Below are positions 26,177 to 37,139 of a DNA stretch of 45,081 nucleotides, one piece after another. The stretch is from an uncultured Mucilaginibacter sp. (GTDB taxonomy: Bacteria; Bacteroidota; Bacteroidia; Sphingobacteriales; Sphingobacteriaceae): assembly GCA_903887275.1 (NCBI GenBank), contig CAISPD010000215.1:1-45081 (forward strand), written 5' to 3'. Each line of letters begins with the position of its first letter. Position 1 is the first letter of the stretch. A model generated the notes under the pieces. That model worked only from the letters and a program-made list of their open reading frames with translations. It was not told where the DNA came from and ran no database searches. Made by a program: the position numbers and the translations under genes.

Positions 26177-28535
26177 AAAACAACAATCCCAAATTAAACA
26201 TAACGTTTCTGGGCTGTCCGGGCCATTTGTTGATATTGTTATAAGCTCCCTGCCAATAAACCTGGTTGGTTAGGTTATATAAATTAAGCGCTAAACGATA
26301 ATTTTTCAGGCGGTAATGTATACCACCATTGATTACAAAATATGATGGCAGGTTGAAAGCAGGATCGAGTGTAGCGCGTTCGCCAACCTGGCTATGGCCG
26401 AAAGACAGGCCAAAGCCTTTTAAAAAGCCTCGTCTAAAAGAATATTTTATCCAGCTCCCGCTTTCAAATTTTGGTGCATTTGCTACCGGCATCCCTATTT
26501 GCGAGGATATCTTACTTTGGGTTACTTTGGCCATGCAATAGGCATAACTCAGGTCGACACTCAGATTAGGGAGAACATTGCCGTTGGCTTCAAACTCAAT
26601 GCCCCGCGAGCGGTTCTCGCCCTGCTGAACAAAAAGGTTAGGATTGCTGGGGTCGTTAGCATTTACAGCTACATTTCGCAGCAATAACTGATAAACAGCC
26701 AGGGAAGCAAATAGCCGATCTTTAAAAAAATTTCCCTTTATGCCCGTCTCCATTAGGTGACTTGTGTTGGGCTTTAGTGGCGAATTAAAAATCTGCGCTC
26801 CGGTAGAGGCTTCAAAAGCATCAAAACCGTTGTTAAAGGTCCCATACACACTCAAATCAGGCAGAATGGCATATACTATTCCCAGCCTAGGCAAAAAAAC
26901 ACTTTCATTTAAACTGCTGCCGTCATCCGTCAAATAATGTTCCTCCCGCAAACTGCCTAAAAAGTTCCATTTACCTACTTTGGCCTCATCTTGTATATAA
27001 AAGCCAAGGGTATGATAAATATTACCGTCAACATTCGATTCATCATTATCAAAACCCGAAACCTGGTAGGTGCTTACCGGTCGCGGAACGTATTGCGAAT
27101 GGGTTAAACTAAAAACCCCCACTATGCCTTTACCAGTACCAAATTGGGGCTGCTCAAAATATTGCTGCTTTAAATCAACACTGCTTTTGATAAAGTCGAA
27201 ACCAGCCAGAAATTGGTGACTCACACTGCCCGTTTTTATATTATAGGTGAGGTAATTGGTGAGGGTGCTAGTATTGGTATGGTAACGAAAAGTTGTATAA
27301 AAAAGAGAAACCGAATCGGGCGAGGAATAGCCGTTAAAGCCATGGCTTGCAACACTTTGCCGGGTAATGTAATTGAGGTAGCCAAAATTGTAGGTTAGGC
27401 TTTTTGATAATTTGTAGGAGCCTGAAATAATGGTGGCAAAATCCGTTTCATGTAGAAAATCGCCAGGCTGACTAAGTGTGAGGCCGATCGGGGTTGATTG
27501 CAGATTGTTATCCCCTTCCGTTCCTGGTTGTCCCTGGTTAAGCATGGTATGTACGTTTGACAGCGAAAAATTGACATTCAGCTTCAAACGGTCGTTCGGC
27601 ACATAGGTAAGCGAAGGTGCGAACTGGTATGAATTGGCATACAGTTGATTGACAAAGGAGTTGGTATGATCAAACCCTGCATTAAAACGGAAGAGCATTG
27701 TTTTTTGCTGATTTAAAGGGCCGGTAATATCGCCAATGGCCCGTGTATGATTCCAGGTGCCCCTATAAATATTAATTGCAGCTCGCATGGTATCCAGCGG
27801 TTTTTTCGTAACCAGATTAATGGTCCCTCCCGGGTCGCCATTCCCATAAAGTGTTGCGGTAGGGCCTTTGATCACTTCAATACGCTCTATGTTCACCAAC
27901 ATATTGCTTGTATAGGTGCTATTATAACCCCTTAGTCCGTCAATGTCGCGGGCGTTTTCGGCTCGGAAGCCTCTGATCGTATACTCATCAAAACCCGAAT
28001 ACTGGTTAACACCTGCAATATCGTTCAACGCATCTTTTAAGGTGAGCTCCATTTTATCCTGCATCAGCTCGCCCGTCACCGTAGAGATCGCCTGTGGAAT
28101 ATCTTTAAGGGCAGCTTCAGTTTTTTTGCCAAAAAATGAGGATTGGTTGCGATAAGATAAACTTCGCCTGCCATTGATCTCCACACTTTGGAGTTGCTGA
28201 ACTTTGGGTTCCAATTTAATGGAGCCGATATCGAGCGTCTGACCTTGGGTTATTGCAACGGGAAGAATAATAGTGCGGGAATCAATGGATGAAATAACAA
28301 GCGTGTCTTTTAATACTGGCAACTTCATAAAAATAAAAAGACCCGTATTATTGGTTACAGCCTTTCTGCTCAAATTTTTGAGCGCCAGATTTACATTTGA
28401 AACAGGTTTACCATCTGCCCCAATGATTTGCCCCTTAATAATTCCGCCATTTTCCTGACCAAATGCATGTAATGCTAAAACGAGAAAAAAGCCAACAAAA
28501 ATCAATGTGCCCGTTCCCGATATTTTTCCCTGCAT
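26175..28535 (-). CDS. TonB-dependent siderophore receptor
   Basis: A 786-residue outer-membrane transporter for ferric siderophores or similar chelates, driven by TonB. Order: signal peptide to about residue 26 (GFFLVLALHAFGQ), a carboxypeptidase-regulatory-like domain at about 33-108 (GQIIGADGKPVSNVNLAL), a plug domain at about 140-245 (DIPQAISTVTGELMQDK; YTIRGFRAENARDIDG; IERIEVIKGPTATLYG) and a barrel ending in aromatic F (VMFNLGLLF). The plug motifs are those of FhuA/FpvA-type siderophore receptors. No Fur box or siderophore-biosynthesis gene was recognised nearby. It is flanked on both sides by DUF6263 paralogues, an arrangement worth noting. Confidence 0.93.
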   Translation of the reverse strand: MQGKISGTGTLIFVGFFLVLALHAFGQENGGIIKGQIIGADGKPVSNVNLALKNLSRKAVTNNTGLFIFMKLPVLKDTLVISSIDSRTIILPVAITQGQTLDIGSIKLEPKVQQLQSVEINGRRSLSYRNQSSFFGKKTEAALKDIPQAISTVTGELMQDKMELTLKDALNDIAGVNQYSGFDEYTIRGFRAENARDIDGLRGYNSTYTSNMLVNIERIEVIKGPTATLYGNGDPGGTINLVTKKPLDTMRAAINIYRGTWNHTRAIGDITGPLNQQKTMLFRFNAGFDHTNSFVNQLYANSYQFAPSLTYVPNDRLKLNVNFSLSNVHTMLNQGQPGTEGDNNLQSTPIGLTLSQPGDFLHETDFATIISGSYKLSKSLTYNFGYLNYITRQSVASHGFNGYSSPDSVSLFYTTFRYHTNTSTLTNYLTYNIKTGSVSHQFLAGFDFIKSSVDLKQQYFEQPQFGTGKGIVGVFSLTHSQYVPRPVSTYQVSGFDNDESNVDGNIYHTLGFYIQDEAKVGKWNFLGSLREEHYLTDDGSSLNESVFLPRLGIVYAILPDLSVYGTFNNGFDAFEASTGAQIFNSPLKPNTSHLMETGIKGNFFKDRLFASLAVYQLLLRNVAVNANDPSNPNLFVQQGENRSRGIEFEANGNVLPNLSVDLSYAYCMAKVTQSKISSQIGMPVANAPKFESGSWIKYSFRRGFLKGFGLSFGHSQVGERATLDPAFNLPSYFVINGGIHYRLKNYRLALNLYNLTNQVYWQGAYNNINKWPGQPRNVMFNLGLLF

Positions 28536-28620
28536 GCGTAAAAATTGGTTTTCCGAAGATATACAGACTTAGCTGGAAAATAAAATGCTGTTCATTAAAG
28601 CCACTTTTGGCAAAGTGATT

Positions 28621-28680
28621 GGTTAGCTGGTGATATGTTGACTGGTGGTGATTTGTTAACCTGGTGATTTGTTACCCGGT
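28621..28680. repeat. Short imperfect repeat of GCTGGTGATTTGTTA type
   Basis: Three imperfect copies of CTGGTGAT(A/T)TGTTRAC in 60 bp, upstream of the second DUF6263 gene. Low significance; similar tracts recur in Bacteroidota intergenic regions. Confidence 0.55.
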
Positions 28681-28732
28681 AAAAAAACCAAATGCCCAAT
28701 GACCAATGACCATAATATCCTATATTTAGCCA

Positions 28733-29659
28733 ATGAAAAAAACTATAACCTTATTGCTATTGATAGCAAGCCTTAGCAGTTATGGCCAAAAAAGCAGTTT
28801 GGTACTAAATCTGAAGAAAGACAGCACCTATTATCTTAACCAAAATTCCAATCTATCCATAACTCAGGAAATTCCGGGGCATACTCAGGTGGTCAACACA
28901 TATATCAGTGCTTTGGTATCCCATAAGGTTATCGCCATCAGGGATACCGTATTTGAGTTGGAGGTACAATACGAGAGTTTTGGAATAAAGATGGATATGT
29001 CTGGCAGAACACTAATGTCTGTTGATACCAAAAACAAGGATAGTCAGGATATCATCAATAAGGTAATGCGGGGGATGTTGCATAAAACAATTACGATCAC
29101 CATCAGCAAAAAAGGCAAAATAATGGACGTAAAAAATATTGATAGTTTTTACGCAGACATGTTCGCTGGATTTCCTGAATTGACTGAAGCCCAAAAAACG
29201 CAGATCAAAGCTCAGGTAGAAAAATCATTTGGCGAAAAAGCATTCAGAAATAATTTCCAGGACGCATTTGCAGTATTACCTGACGCAGCAGTAGGGGTTA
29301 ACGATACCTGGGTATCAGATACCAACATAGAAACTATAGCGGTTGCAAAAATTAAAACAACCTATGTTTTAAAAAGTGTAGATGATCGTGCGTTCAATGT
29401 ACACGGAGACGCCGCTGTATCCTCAGCCGGCATAGCTGATTTTATCGTTTCCAACGGCCTTCCTATGCGTTACAACAATGTGAATGGCACTTATACCGTT
29501 GAAATCAAACTTGATAAAGCAACAGGCTGGATCACCGAGTCGAAAATCTCAAAACATATTAAAGGCGACCTTGAAATTAAAGACAACCCTAAAATACCGG
29601 GTGGAATAACTTTCCCCATGTCTATTGATGGTGATATCTACCTTAAAAACAGTAAATAG
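28733..29659 (+). CDS. DUF6263 family secreted protein (paralogue 2)
   Basis: A 308-residue exported protein with signal peptide MKKTITLLLLIASLSSYG. It aligns along its whole length with the protein at 25178-26098: KSSLVLNLKKDSTYY, FGIKMDMSGRTLMSV, ISKKGKIMDVKN, SNGLPMRYNNVNG, TGWITESKI and GDLEIKDNPKIPGG. The copies have diverged widely, so the duplication is old. Function unknown; no active-site residues are seen. A TATATTTA box lies 4 nt before the ATG, resembling the arrangement at guaA and ligA. The divergent gene is the siderophore-type receptor, 197 bp away. Confidence 0.8.
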   Translation: MKKTITLLLLIASLSSYGQKSSLVLNLKKDSTYYLNQNSNLSITQEIPGHTQVVNTYISALVSHKVIAIRDTVFELEVQYESFGIKMDMSGRTLMSVDTKNKDSQDIINKVMRGMLHKTITITISKKGKIMDVKNIDSFYADMFAGFPELTEAQKTQIKAQVEKSFGEKAFRNNFQDAFAVLPDAAVGVNDTWVSDTNIETIAVAKIKTTYVLKSVDDRAFNVHGDAAVSSAGIADFIVSNGLPMRYNNVNGTYTVEIKLDKATGWITESKISKHIKGDLEIKDNPKIPGGITFPMSIDGDIYLKNSK

Positions 29660-29681
29660 CTGGCTGAAAATGTGATCATAA

Positions 29682-31739
<2,058 letters not shown>

Positions 31740-31753
31740 CATTCTTTTTTTGA

Positions 31754-31850
31754 CATTGCGAGGAACGAAGCAATGCCTTTCCTTTTTTGTCATTGCGAGG
31801 AACGAAGCAATGCCTTTCCTTTTTTGTCATTGCGAGGAACGAAGCAATCG
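31754..31850. repeat. 37-bp tandem repeat, about 2.6 copies
   Basis: CATTGCGAGGAACGAAGCAA starts at 31754, 31791 and 31828, an exact 37-bp period, with the linker TGCCTTTCCTTTTTTGT. The third copy merges into the MITE-like element. Confidence 0.95.
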
Positions 31851-31976
31851 CAAGGCATGCATTTAGACCAGGGTTCATTTGAAATCAGCATACAAAACCG
31901 GCCCGCGTATTAGTCTCCTTGCGATTGCCACGTCGCCCCCACTCCAAAAACCAGTCACCGGCTCCTCGCAATGACA
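31825..31976. mobile_element. MITE-like element with inverted ends
   Basis: About 152 bp bounded by perfect 14-bp inverted ends TGTCATTGCGAGGA (31825-31838) and TCCTCGCAATGACA (31963-31976). A second inverted pair lies inside: GCAATCGCAAGG (31844-31855) and CCTTGCGATTGC (31917-31928). It carries no gene. The terminal sequence is a recurrent repeat in many bacteria and is probably non-autonomous; the mobilising enzyme is unknown. Confidence 0.7.
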
Positions 31977-31990
31977 ATTTTTAATGACCC

Positions 31991-32009
31991 AAATGACGCG
32001 CAGCAAATG
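31991..32009. repeat. Third copy of the AAATGACGCGCAGCAAATG 19-mer
   Basis: Identical to 1802-1820 and 1839-1857, in the same orientation. Lies 81 bp before the DUF5686 gene. Confidence 0.9.
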
Positions 32010-32089
32010 ACCCATTTTTAACAACAATTAACATTATCCTGACTGTAACTGTCTTCAATTAAACCCATCTTAGCAATATATCTGTTGCT

Positions 32090-34537
32090 ATGAGGTTTTT
32101 AATACTTATTGTCATTTCGCTGTTTAGTTTTGGTGCATCGGCCCAGCTTACCATCAGCGGAAAAATCAGTGATGAAAACGGCAAACCGATATCTTTCGCA
32201 AGCGTATATGTAAAGGGTACCACTAACGGAACTTCAGCCAATATTGAAGGAGAATATGCGCTGAAACTTAAACCGGGAAAGTACGATATTTTGTACCGAG
32301 CTGTAGGCTTTAAGCAGAAAAACGAAACAATTGATTTTGAAAAGAATTCCATGCTTAACGTCACGCTGACGGCGGAAGTATACGAATTAGGAGGAGTAAC
32401 CATCAACGCCACAGGCCAGGACCCGGCCTATGCAATAATCCGAAAAGCCATACGCAAGCGCAAAGCACATTTAAGTGAAGTAAAGGCCTATACCGCCGAA
32501 GTTTATATTAAAGGTCTGCAAAAACTGCTGGCTGCCCCAAAAAAGTTTATGGGGGCCGACATCAACCAGATCGGTCGCGAGATAGGGCTCGATTCCAACC
32601 GCAGGGGCATCATTTATTTGTCGGAATCGGAATCAAAAGTCAGCTACCAATATCCCGGGCAATTGCATGAAGAAATGATCTCGTCGAAATTCTCGGGCAG
32701 TAACCGCATGTTCAGCTTTAACCGTGCCAGTGATGCCCGGGTCAACTTTTACGAGAACCTGCAGGATTGGGGTGGTCTGAGTAACCGCCCACTGATTTCG
32801 CCTGTTTCGGACAACGCCTTGTTTTATTACAAATACAAATTATTAGGTATAACGACCGAAAATGGCGTTACCATCAATAAAATACAGGTTACGCCACGCA
32901 GGGGTCACGACCCTTGTTTTGATGGGCTTATCTATATCATTGATGGCAATTGGCGCATTTATGCACTTGATCTTTATGTTACCAGCCGGGCTAATATCAA
33001 CTTTGTAGATACGCTGCGTATCAACCAGCAATTTCTGAAAATTGATTCCAATAAATGGATGCAATCGACTAATAAATTTGAGTTTAGCGGAGGATTATTT
33101 GGCTTCAGGCTGAAGGGGTATTTCATATCCGTTTATAAAGACTATGACCTTAACCCAACCTTCAAAAAACACGAGTTCAATGAAATATTGCATATACCAC
33201 AAAAGGTAAATAAAAACGATTCGCTTTACTGGAACAGGGAACGGCCCATACCGCTTACCCTGGAAGAACAAAAAGACTACAAGAAAAAAGAGATCATTGC
33301 GGCACGACTGGAATCGAAAACCTATCTTGATTCGCTTGATAAGGCTACTAACAAAGTTACGCCCGGAGGATTGCTGCTTACAGGCATCAATATAGTCGAT
33401 CGCTATAAACATGCATTTTACCACCTCGATCCACTTGTAAGTTCGATTTTATTTAATACAGTGGAGGGCCCTGCGCTCAACTATGGCTTTACATACCGCA
33501 GAAGGGCAGATAGCTTGAGCAACAAAGTGTTTGGTTTTGGCGCCAATGTACGCTATGGTTTTTCAGATCATTTGTTCGATATCAATGCCAATACCACCTT
33601 GCCTCTGGGTAATTTTTACCTGAATTTATCGGGCGGATCAAACGTAGTGGATTTAAATAGTTTGACGCCAATGTCGTCTTTTGTCAATACTTCCTATACA
33701 TTGTTTGACCGGCAGAATTTCGAGAAACTTTATCAGAAAAAATTTGCTGTTGCATCGTTATCGGGTAGGATCTACGGTGGATGGCAGGCAAATGCTACCG
33801 TTGAATGGGCCGACCGCCGATGGTTGCCCAATACCAATAATTATAGCTTGTTGCATCCAAAGGGAAACCAATTTACAGCCAATAATCCGCTTGATCCGGA
33901 ACATGACACGCCGCTATTTCCGGAAAATCAATCGTTTAAAATTACGCTGCGTACCACCTACGATTTCAGTAATAAATACGAGACTTATCCTTTCGGCAGA
34001 CGATATATACCATCAGACTATCCCACCATCGGGCTGACCTTTACCAAAGGATTTAAAAACCTATTAGGCTCGGACATAGATTACGACCTGCTTGAAGCCG
34101 ATATCAGCAAACAGGATATTAACCTGGGCTTGTATGGACGAACATCGTTCTTTATCGGAGCCGGTAAATTTTTAAATGCCAATAAGCTCTATTATACCGA
34201 CTTTAAGCAATTTGCAGGTAATCAAGTTTTACTTTATAAAAGCGGCCTCAATAGTTTTTTATTGCTGGACTACTATCGGTTCAGCACGCCTGATCAATAC
34301 CTTGAAGGGCACCTCGAACATAATTTTTCGGGATTCATCACCAATAAAATACCGCTCATCCGCAAATTGAAATTGCAGGAGATCGTGGATATCAATTACC
34401 TGATTACACCGCAACTGAAAAACTATACAGAACTGGGTGTAGGGGTACAATACCTGGCCTTCCGGCTGATGTATGGCACCTCCTTCAATAGCGGTAGTAA
34501 TATTCGCAACGGGGTAAGGATAGGACTGAGTTTTTAA
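32090..34537 (+). CDS. DUF5686 outer-membrane protein with carboxypeptidase-regulatory-like domain
   Basis: An 815-residue exported protein. The signal peptide (MRFLILIVISLFSFGASA) precedes a carboxypeptidase-regulatory-like beta-sandwich at about 20-105 (ISGKISDENGKPISFASVYV). The remainder is DUF5686, starting with AYAIIRKAIRKRKAHLSEV and running through barrel-like strands to a C-terminal aromatic residue (GVRIGLSF), consistent with outer-membrane insertion. The domain combination is common and nearly restricted to Bacteroidota; its role is not established. Its stop codon overlaps the stop of the convergent isomerase-like gene by 3 nt, so the two 3' ends share sequence and no separate terminator exists. 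Confidence 0.88.
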   Translation: MRFLILIVISLFSFGASAQLTISGKISDENGKPISFASVYVKGTTNGTSANIEGEYALKLKPGKYDILYRAVGFKQKNETIDFEKNSMLNVTLTAEVYELGGVTINATGQDPAYAIIRKAIRKRKAHLSEVKAYTAEVYIKGLQKLLAAPKKFMGADINQIGREIGLDSNRRGIIYLSESESKVSYQYPGQLHEEMISSKFSGSNRMFSFNRASDARVNFYENLQDWGGLSNRPLISPVSDNALFYYKYKLLGITTENGVTINKIQVTPRRGHDPCFDGLIYIIDGNWRIYALDLYVTSRANINFVDTLRINQQFLKIDSNKWMQSTNKFEFSGGLFGFRLKGYFISVYKDYDLNPTFKKHEFNEILHIPQKVNKNDSLYWNRERPIPLTLEEQKDYKKKEIIAARLESKTYLDSLDKATNKVTPGGLLLTGINIVDRYKHAFYHLDPLVSSILFNTVEGPALNYGFTYRRRADSLSNKVFGFGANVRYGFSDHLFDINANTTLPLGNFYLNLSGGSNVVDLNSLTPMSSFVNTSYTLFDRQNFEKLYQKKFAVASLSGRIYGGWQANATVEWADRRWLPNTNNYSLLHPKGNQFTANNPLDPEHDTPLFPENQSFKITLRTTYDFSNKYETYPFGRRYIPSDYPTIGLTFTKGFKNLLGSDIDYDLLEADISKQDINLGLYGRTSFFIGAGKFLNANKLYYTDFKQFAGNQVLLYKSGLNSFLLLDYYRFSTPDQYLEGHLEHNFSGFITNKIPLIRKLKLQEIVDINYLITPQLKNYTELGVGVQYLAFRLMYGTSFNSGSNIRNGVRIGLSF

Positions 34538-35376
34538 CCTATTAAGCCATGAATATATTCGGCACTATCTTTATAGGTTGCAAAATCCATCTCCACATAA
34601 AAGTTCTTTACGCCGGTCCTTTTTGCGATGTCAAAAAATTCCTTCCAGTCGATCGTACCCTGACCTATCGGCACTTGCTTGCCATCAGCCGTCCAATCAG
34701 ACAAATGCGAGGAAATAAACCTGCCCGGGTAGATCCTGAAATAATCTGATGCTTTATACCCAAGCTTGATAACTTCGGTCTGGAACTGCATTTTTACCAG
34801 TTTACCATCCAATGCCTCCAAAATGGCGTCATAAATGAGTGTACCATCGATCTTCTTAAACTCGCCTTCATGGTTGTGCAACCCGGTGATCATGCCTTCA
34901 GCTTTGATTTTAGCGGCTATACTATTCAACTCACCGGCTGCTTTCTGATAATCGGCTATGGTTTTACCCGGTGTTTCCAACCCTGGGGTGATGATATGCG
35001 ACAGTCCCAGCCCGTGTGCAAAATCCATACATTCCGAAAAGTTAGCTTTCAGGCTTCCCATCCCAAAATGGCAGCTGGGGCAGGTTAGCCCGGCATCTTC
35101 GATCATCTTTTTCAGGTCGGAGGGCTTAACATTGACCAAAGCGCCAAATCCAGCATCGGCATATCCTTTGGGGTGGCACATTTCGGTATACTGGTAACCC
35201 AGGCCAGCCATGGTTTTCATGGTGCCGGCAAAATCTTTGGACACCATATCCCTTATCGGGAAGGTTTGAAAGCCTATGGGATGCTTTGCCTTGGGTGCAG
35301 CCTTCAACAAATCGGGGAGCAACAGCATTGCTCCTGCTCCCATTGTACCTTGTGTAATAAATTTTCTACGATTCAT
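34534..35376 (-). CDS. Sugar phosphate isomerase/epimerase family protein, Tat-exported
   Basis: A 280-residue TIM-barrel protein of the xylose-isomerase-like (AP endonuclease 2) superfamily. It begins with a twin-arginine signal (MNRRKFITQGTMGAGAMLLL), so it should be exported folded. Metal-site stretches typical of the fold are visible: YTEMCHPKGYADAG, GLHNHEGEFKK, SHLSDW and a C-terminal VEMDFAT. It follows the Gfo/Idh/MocA gene by 9 bp in the same direction, so the two form an operon. Such pairs process keto-sugars or inositol-like compounds in the periplasm of Bacteroidota; the substrate here is not known. Confidence 0.85.
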   Translation of the reverse strand: MNRRKFITQGTMGAGAMLLLPDLLKAAPKAKHPIGFQTFPIRDMVSKDFAGTMKTMAGLGYQYTEMCHPKGYADAGFGALVNVKPSDLKKMIEDAGLTCPSCHFGMGSLKANFSECMDFAHGLGLSHIITPGLETPGKTIADYQKAAGELNSIAAKIKAEGMITGLHNHEGEFKKIDGTLIYDAILEALDGKLVKMQFQTEVIKLGYKASDYFRIYPGRFISSHLSDWTADGKQVPIGQGTIDWKEFFDIAKRTGVKNFYVEMDFATYKDSAEYIHGLIG

Positions 35377-35385
35377 AGTAAGCTT

Positions 35386-36978
35386 TTAAATAGTCGCCGG
35401 ATCCCAGCCAGTTCTGTATTCGCGTTTCAGGTATTTATTTGCATCCGGCACATTGGTGATCGTCCTTGTAGTGGCATCGTATTTCAACAACTTCTGCGAT
35501 CTTAATGAAGCTGCGTACAAGTTTACAGCTTCGGTAAGTCCCTCTGCTTCAATAAAACTGCCCGGATACTGGGTGCCCGCTTTACAATTTTTAGCAAACA
35601 AGGTTAGCGCATCTATCATTTTACTATGCTCGTATGAATTTATTGGTGGCACGGTGGCTTTTTCTTCTTTATTATTTTTCGAAAATAATCGCGGGTTCTG
35701 TATGTTAAAACCGGTCAATATTTTGCCTTTGTCGCCAATAAACATCATGCCTTCAGCCGGAAGATCCTCTTCACCTATTGCAATCAGTTCTTCCGGTACG
35801 GTTGGGCGTATACCCCCATCCCACCAGTACAGATCCACCGGCGGGCGGTTACCATTGGCAGGGTATTTAAATTTAACCGTACAGCCCGAAGGGAATGAAA
35901 AATCGTTATGAACAAAATTGGGGGTATGGTCGCCCATACCTACATAATGCGTCAAATTAGGAACTATAATTTCAGGTGAGGTTAGTTTCAATGCATTAAA
36001 AACTGTCCACAAGCTATAATGCCCCATATCAGCCATAGAACCGCCACCGAAATCATACCAGCCACGGAACACCATATTGGTAAAGTTTGGCGAATAAGGC
36101 CTGTCGGCCTCAGGTCCAAGCCATAACTGCCAGTCGAGTCCATCAGGTATCGGAACATACTCAGTAGGCAAGGTTGGGTACTGTGGCCAAACCGGACGGT
36201 TGGTCCAGTTATGTATTTCTTTTAGCTTGCCTATTTTGCCAGCATTGATCCAGGCCATTACCTGATCCATCGAACCATTTGAATCCCAGGGTACCAGGTG
36301 AGTAACCACATTGGGTTTCTGCCGCGCTAATTCGATTACCGCCTTACCCTCCAGTAAACGGTTGGAAACAGGTTTATGCATTAAAACATGCTTATTACGT
36401 TTTAATGCCGCAATGGCAAACAAACCATGCAAATGGTCGGGTGTCATGATCTTCACCGCATCCAGATCTCTTTCCTTTTCCAGCAGTTCGCGATAATCGG
36501 CGTAGGCATTGCAGCTTTTAAAGTTATCTGCTTTGCGGATATTGCCGTAAAAACTATCTACCACATTCCTTCCCACTTCTCTGCCACCGGGTATGATATT
36601 TTCACCTCCCGGGAGCCAGTTGGGTTGATTGATCGCTTTCCTGATCTCGTTCCGAAGTCCGGTTTTATCCCAATCGCGGTAACCCACAGCATCCCGGTTA
36701 GGATCACAAACCGCAATCACCTGCACATCAGGCACGGCCAACAGCGGTAATAACTCACGCATACCCTGCGTACCGCAGCCAACATAGGCCATGGTCAATT
36801 TATCACTTGGTGCAATAAATCCGGTACCGCCAAGTACATGTCGTGGCAATATAGTGAAAGCCAGGGCACCTGCACCGGCGTATTTGATGAATTTGCGGCG
36901 ATCAAGCGATGTGGCTTCACCGGAAGTAACTTCATTTGAATCCAAATGACCTGGATTTGTTGTGATCTCTTTTTTCAT
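35386..36978 (-). CDS. Gfo/Idh/MocA family oxidoreductase, Tat-exported
   Basis: A 530-residue NAD(P)-dependent sugar oxidoreductase. The N-terminal leader carries a twin-arginine motif (LDRRKFIKYAGAGALAF) some 28 residues in. The Rossmann domain starts with LTMAYVGCGTQGMRELL; the catalytic-lysine loop reads VLMHKPVSNRLLEG, where HKP replaces the usual EKP. The substrate domain follows (GWYDFGGGSMADMGHYSLW). The length is above the family average of 350-400, as in other Tat-exported Bacteroidota members. It is the first gene of a two-gene operon with the isomerase-like protein. The promoter should lie in the 161-bp gap shared with dapA. Substrate unproven. Confidence 0.9.
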   Translation of the reverse strand: MKKEITTNPGHLDSNEVTSGEATSLDRRKFIKYAGAGALAFTILPRHVLGGTGFIAPSDKLTMAYVGCGTQGMRELLPLLAVPDVQVIAVCDPNRDAVGYRDWDKTGLRNEIRKAINQPNWLPGGENIIPGGREVGRNVVDSFYGNIRKADNFKSCNAYADYRELLEKERDLDAVKIMTPDHLHGLFAIAALKRNKHVLMHKPVSNRLLEGKAVIELARQKPNVVTHLVPWDSNGSMDQVMAWINAGKIGKLKEIHNWTNRPVWPQYPTLPTEYVPIPDGLDWQLWLGPEADRPYSPNFTNMVFRGWYDFGGGSMADMGHYSLWTVFNALKLTSPEIIVPNLTHYVGMGDHTPNFVHNDFSFPSGCTVKFKYPANGNRPPVDLYWWDGGIRPTVPEELIAIGEEDLPAEGMMFIGDKGKILTGFNIQNPRLFSKNNKEEKATVPPINSYEHSKMIDALTLFAKNCKAGTQYPGSFIEAEGLTEAVNLYAASLRSQKLLKYDATTRTITNVPDANKYLKREYRTGWDPATI

Positions 36979-37139
36979 ACGATTGGTTTATAATTGGTTG
37001 GCTGGTAAGCGATATTAAAGTTGATCAAAAAAAATTGCATATCCATGTAAAATTTTCGTGGGCATTTTTAAGGCCAATTACTCAATTGTATCACACAGAA
37101 AAAACAAATTATTATCTTAGCGTCCTTTTATTAACGACT

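Larger units (their letters stand above)
31740..32089. other. Gene-free repeat-rich interval between ligA and the DUF5686 gene
   Basis: This 350-bp stretch holds a 37-bp tandem repeat (31754-31850), a MITE-like element with inverted ends (31825-31976) and a copy of the 19-mer also found at 1802 and 1839. No coding region is supported. Confidence 0.85.

Noticed and set aside
37035-37139. 35-residue N-terminal extension of DapA
   Set aside because: Homologues begin at MNKFYGTGVAMVTPF; the extension covers the promoter gap.
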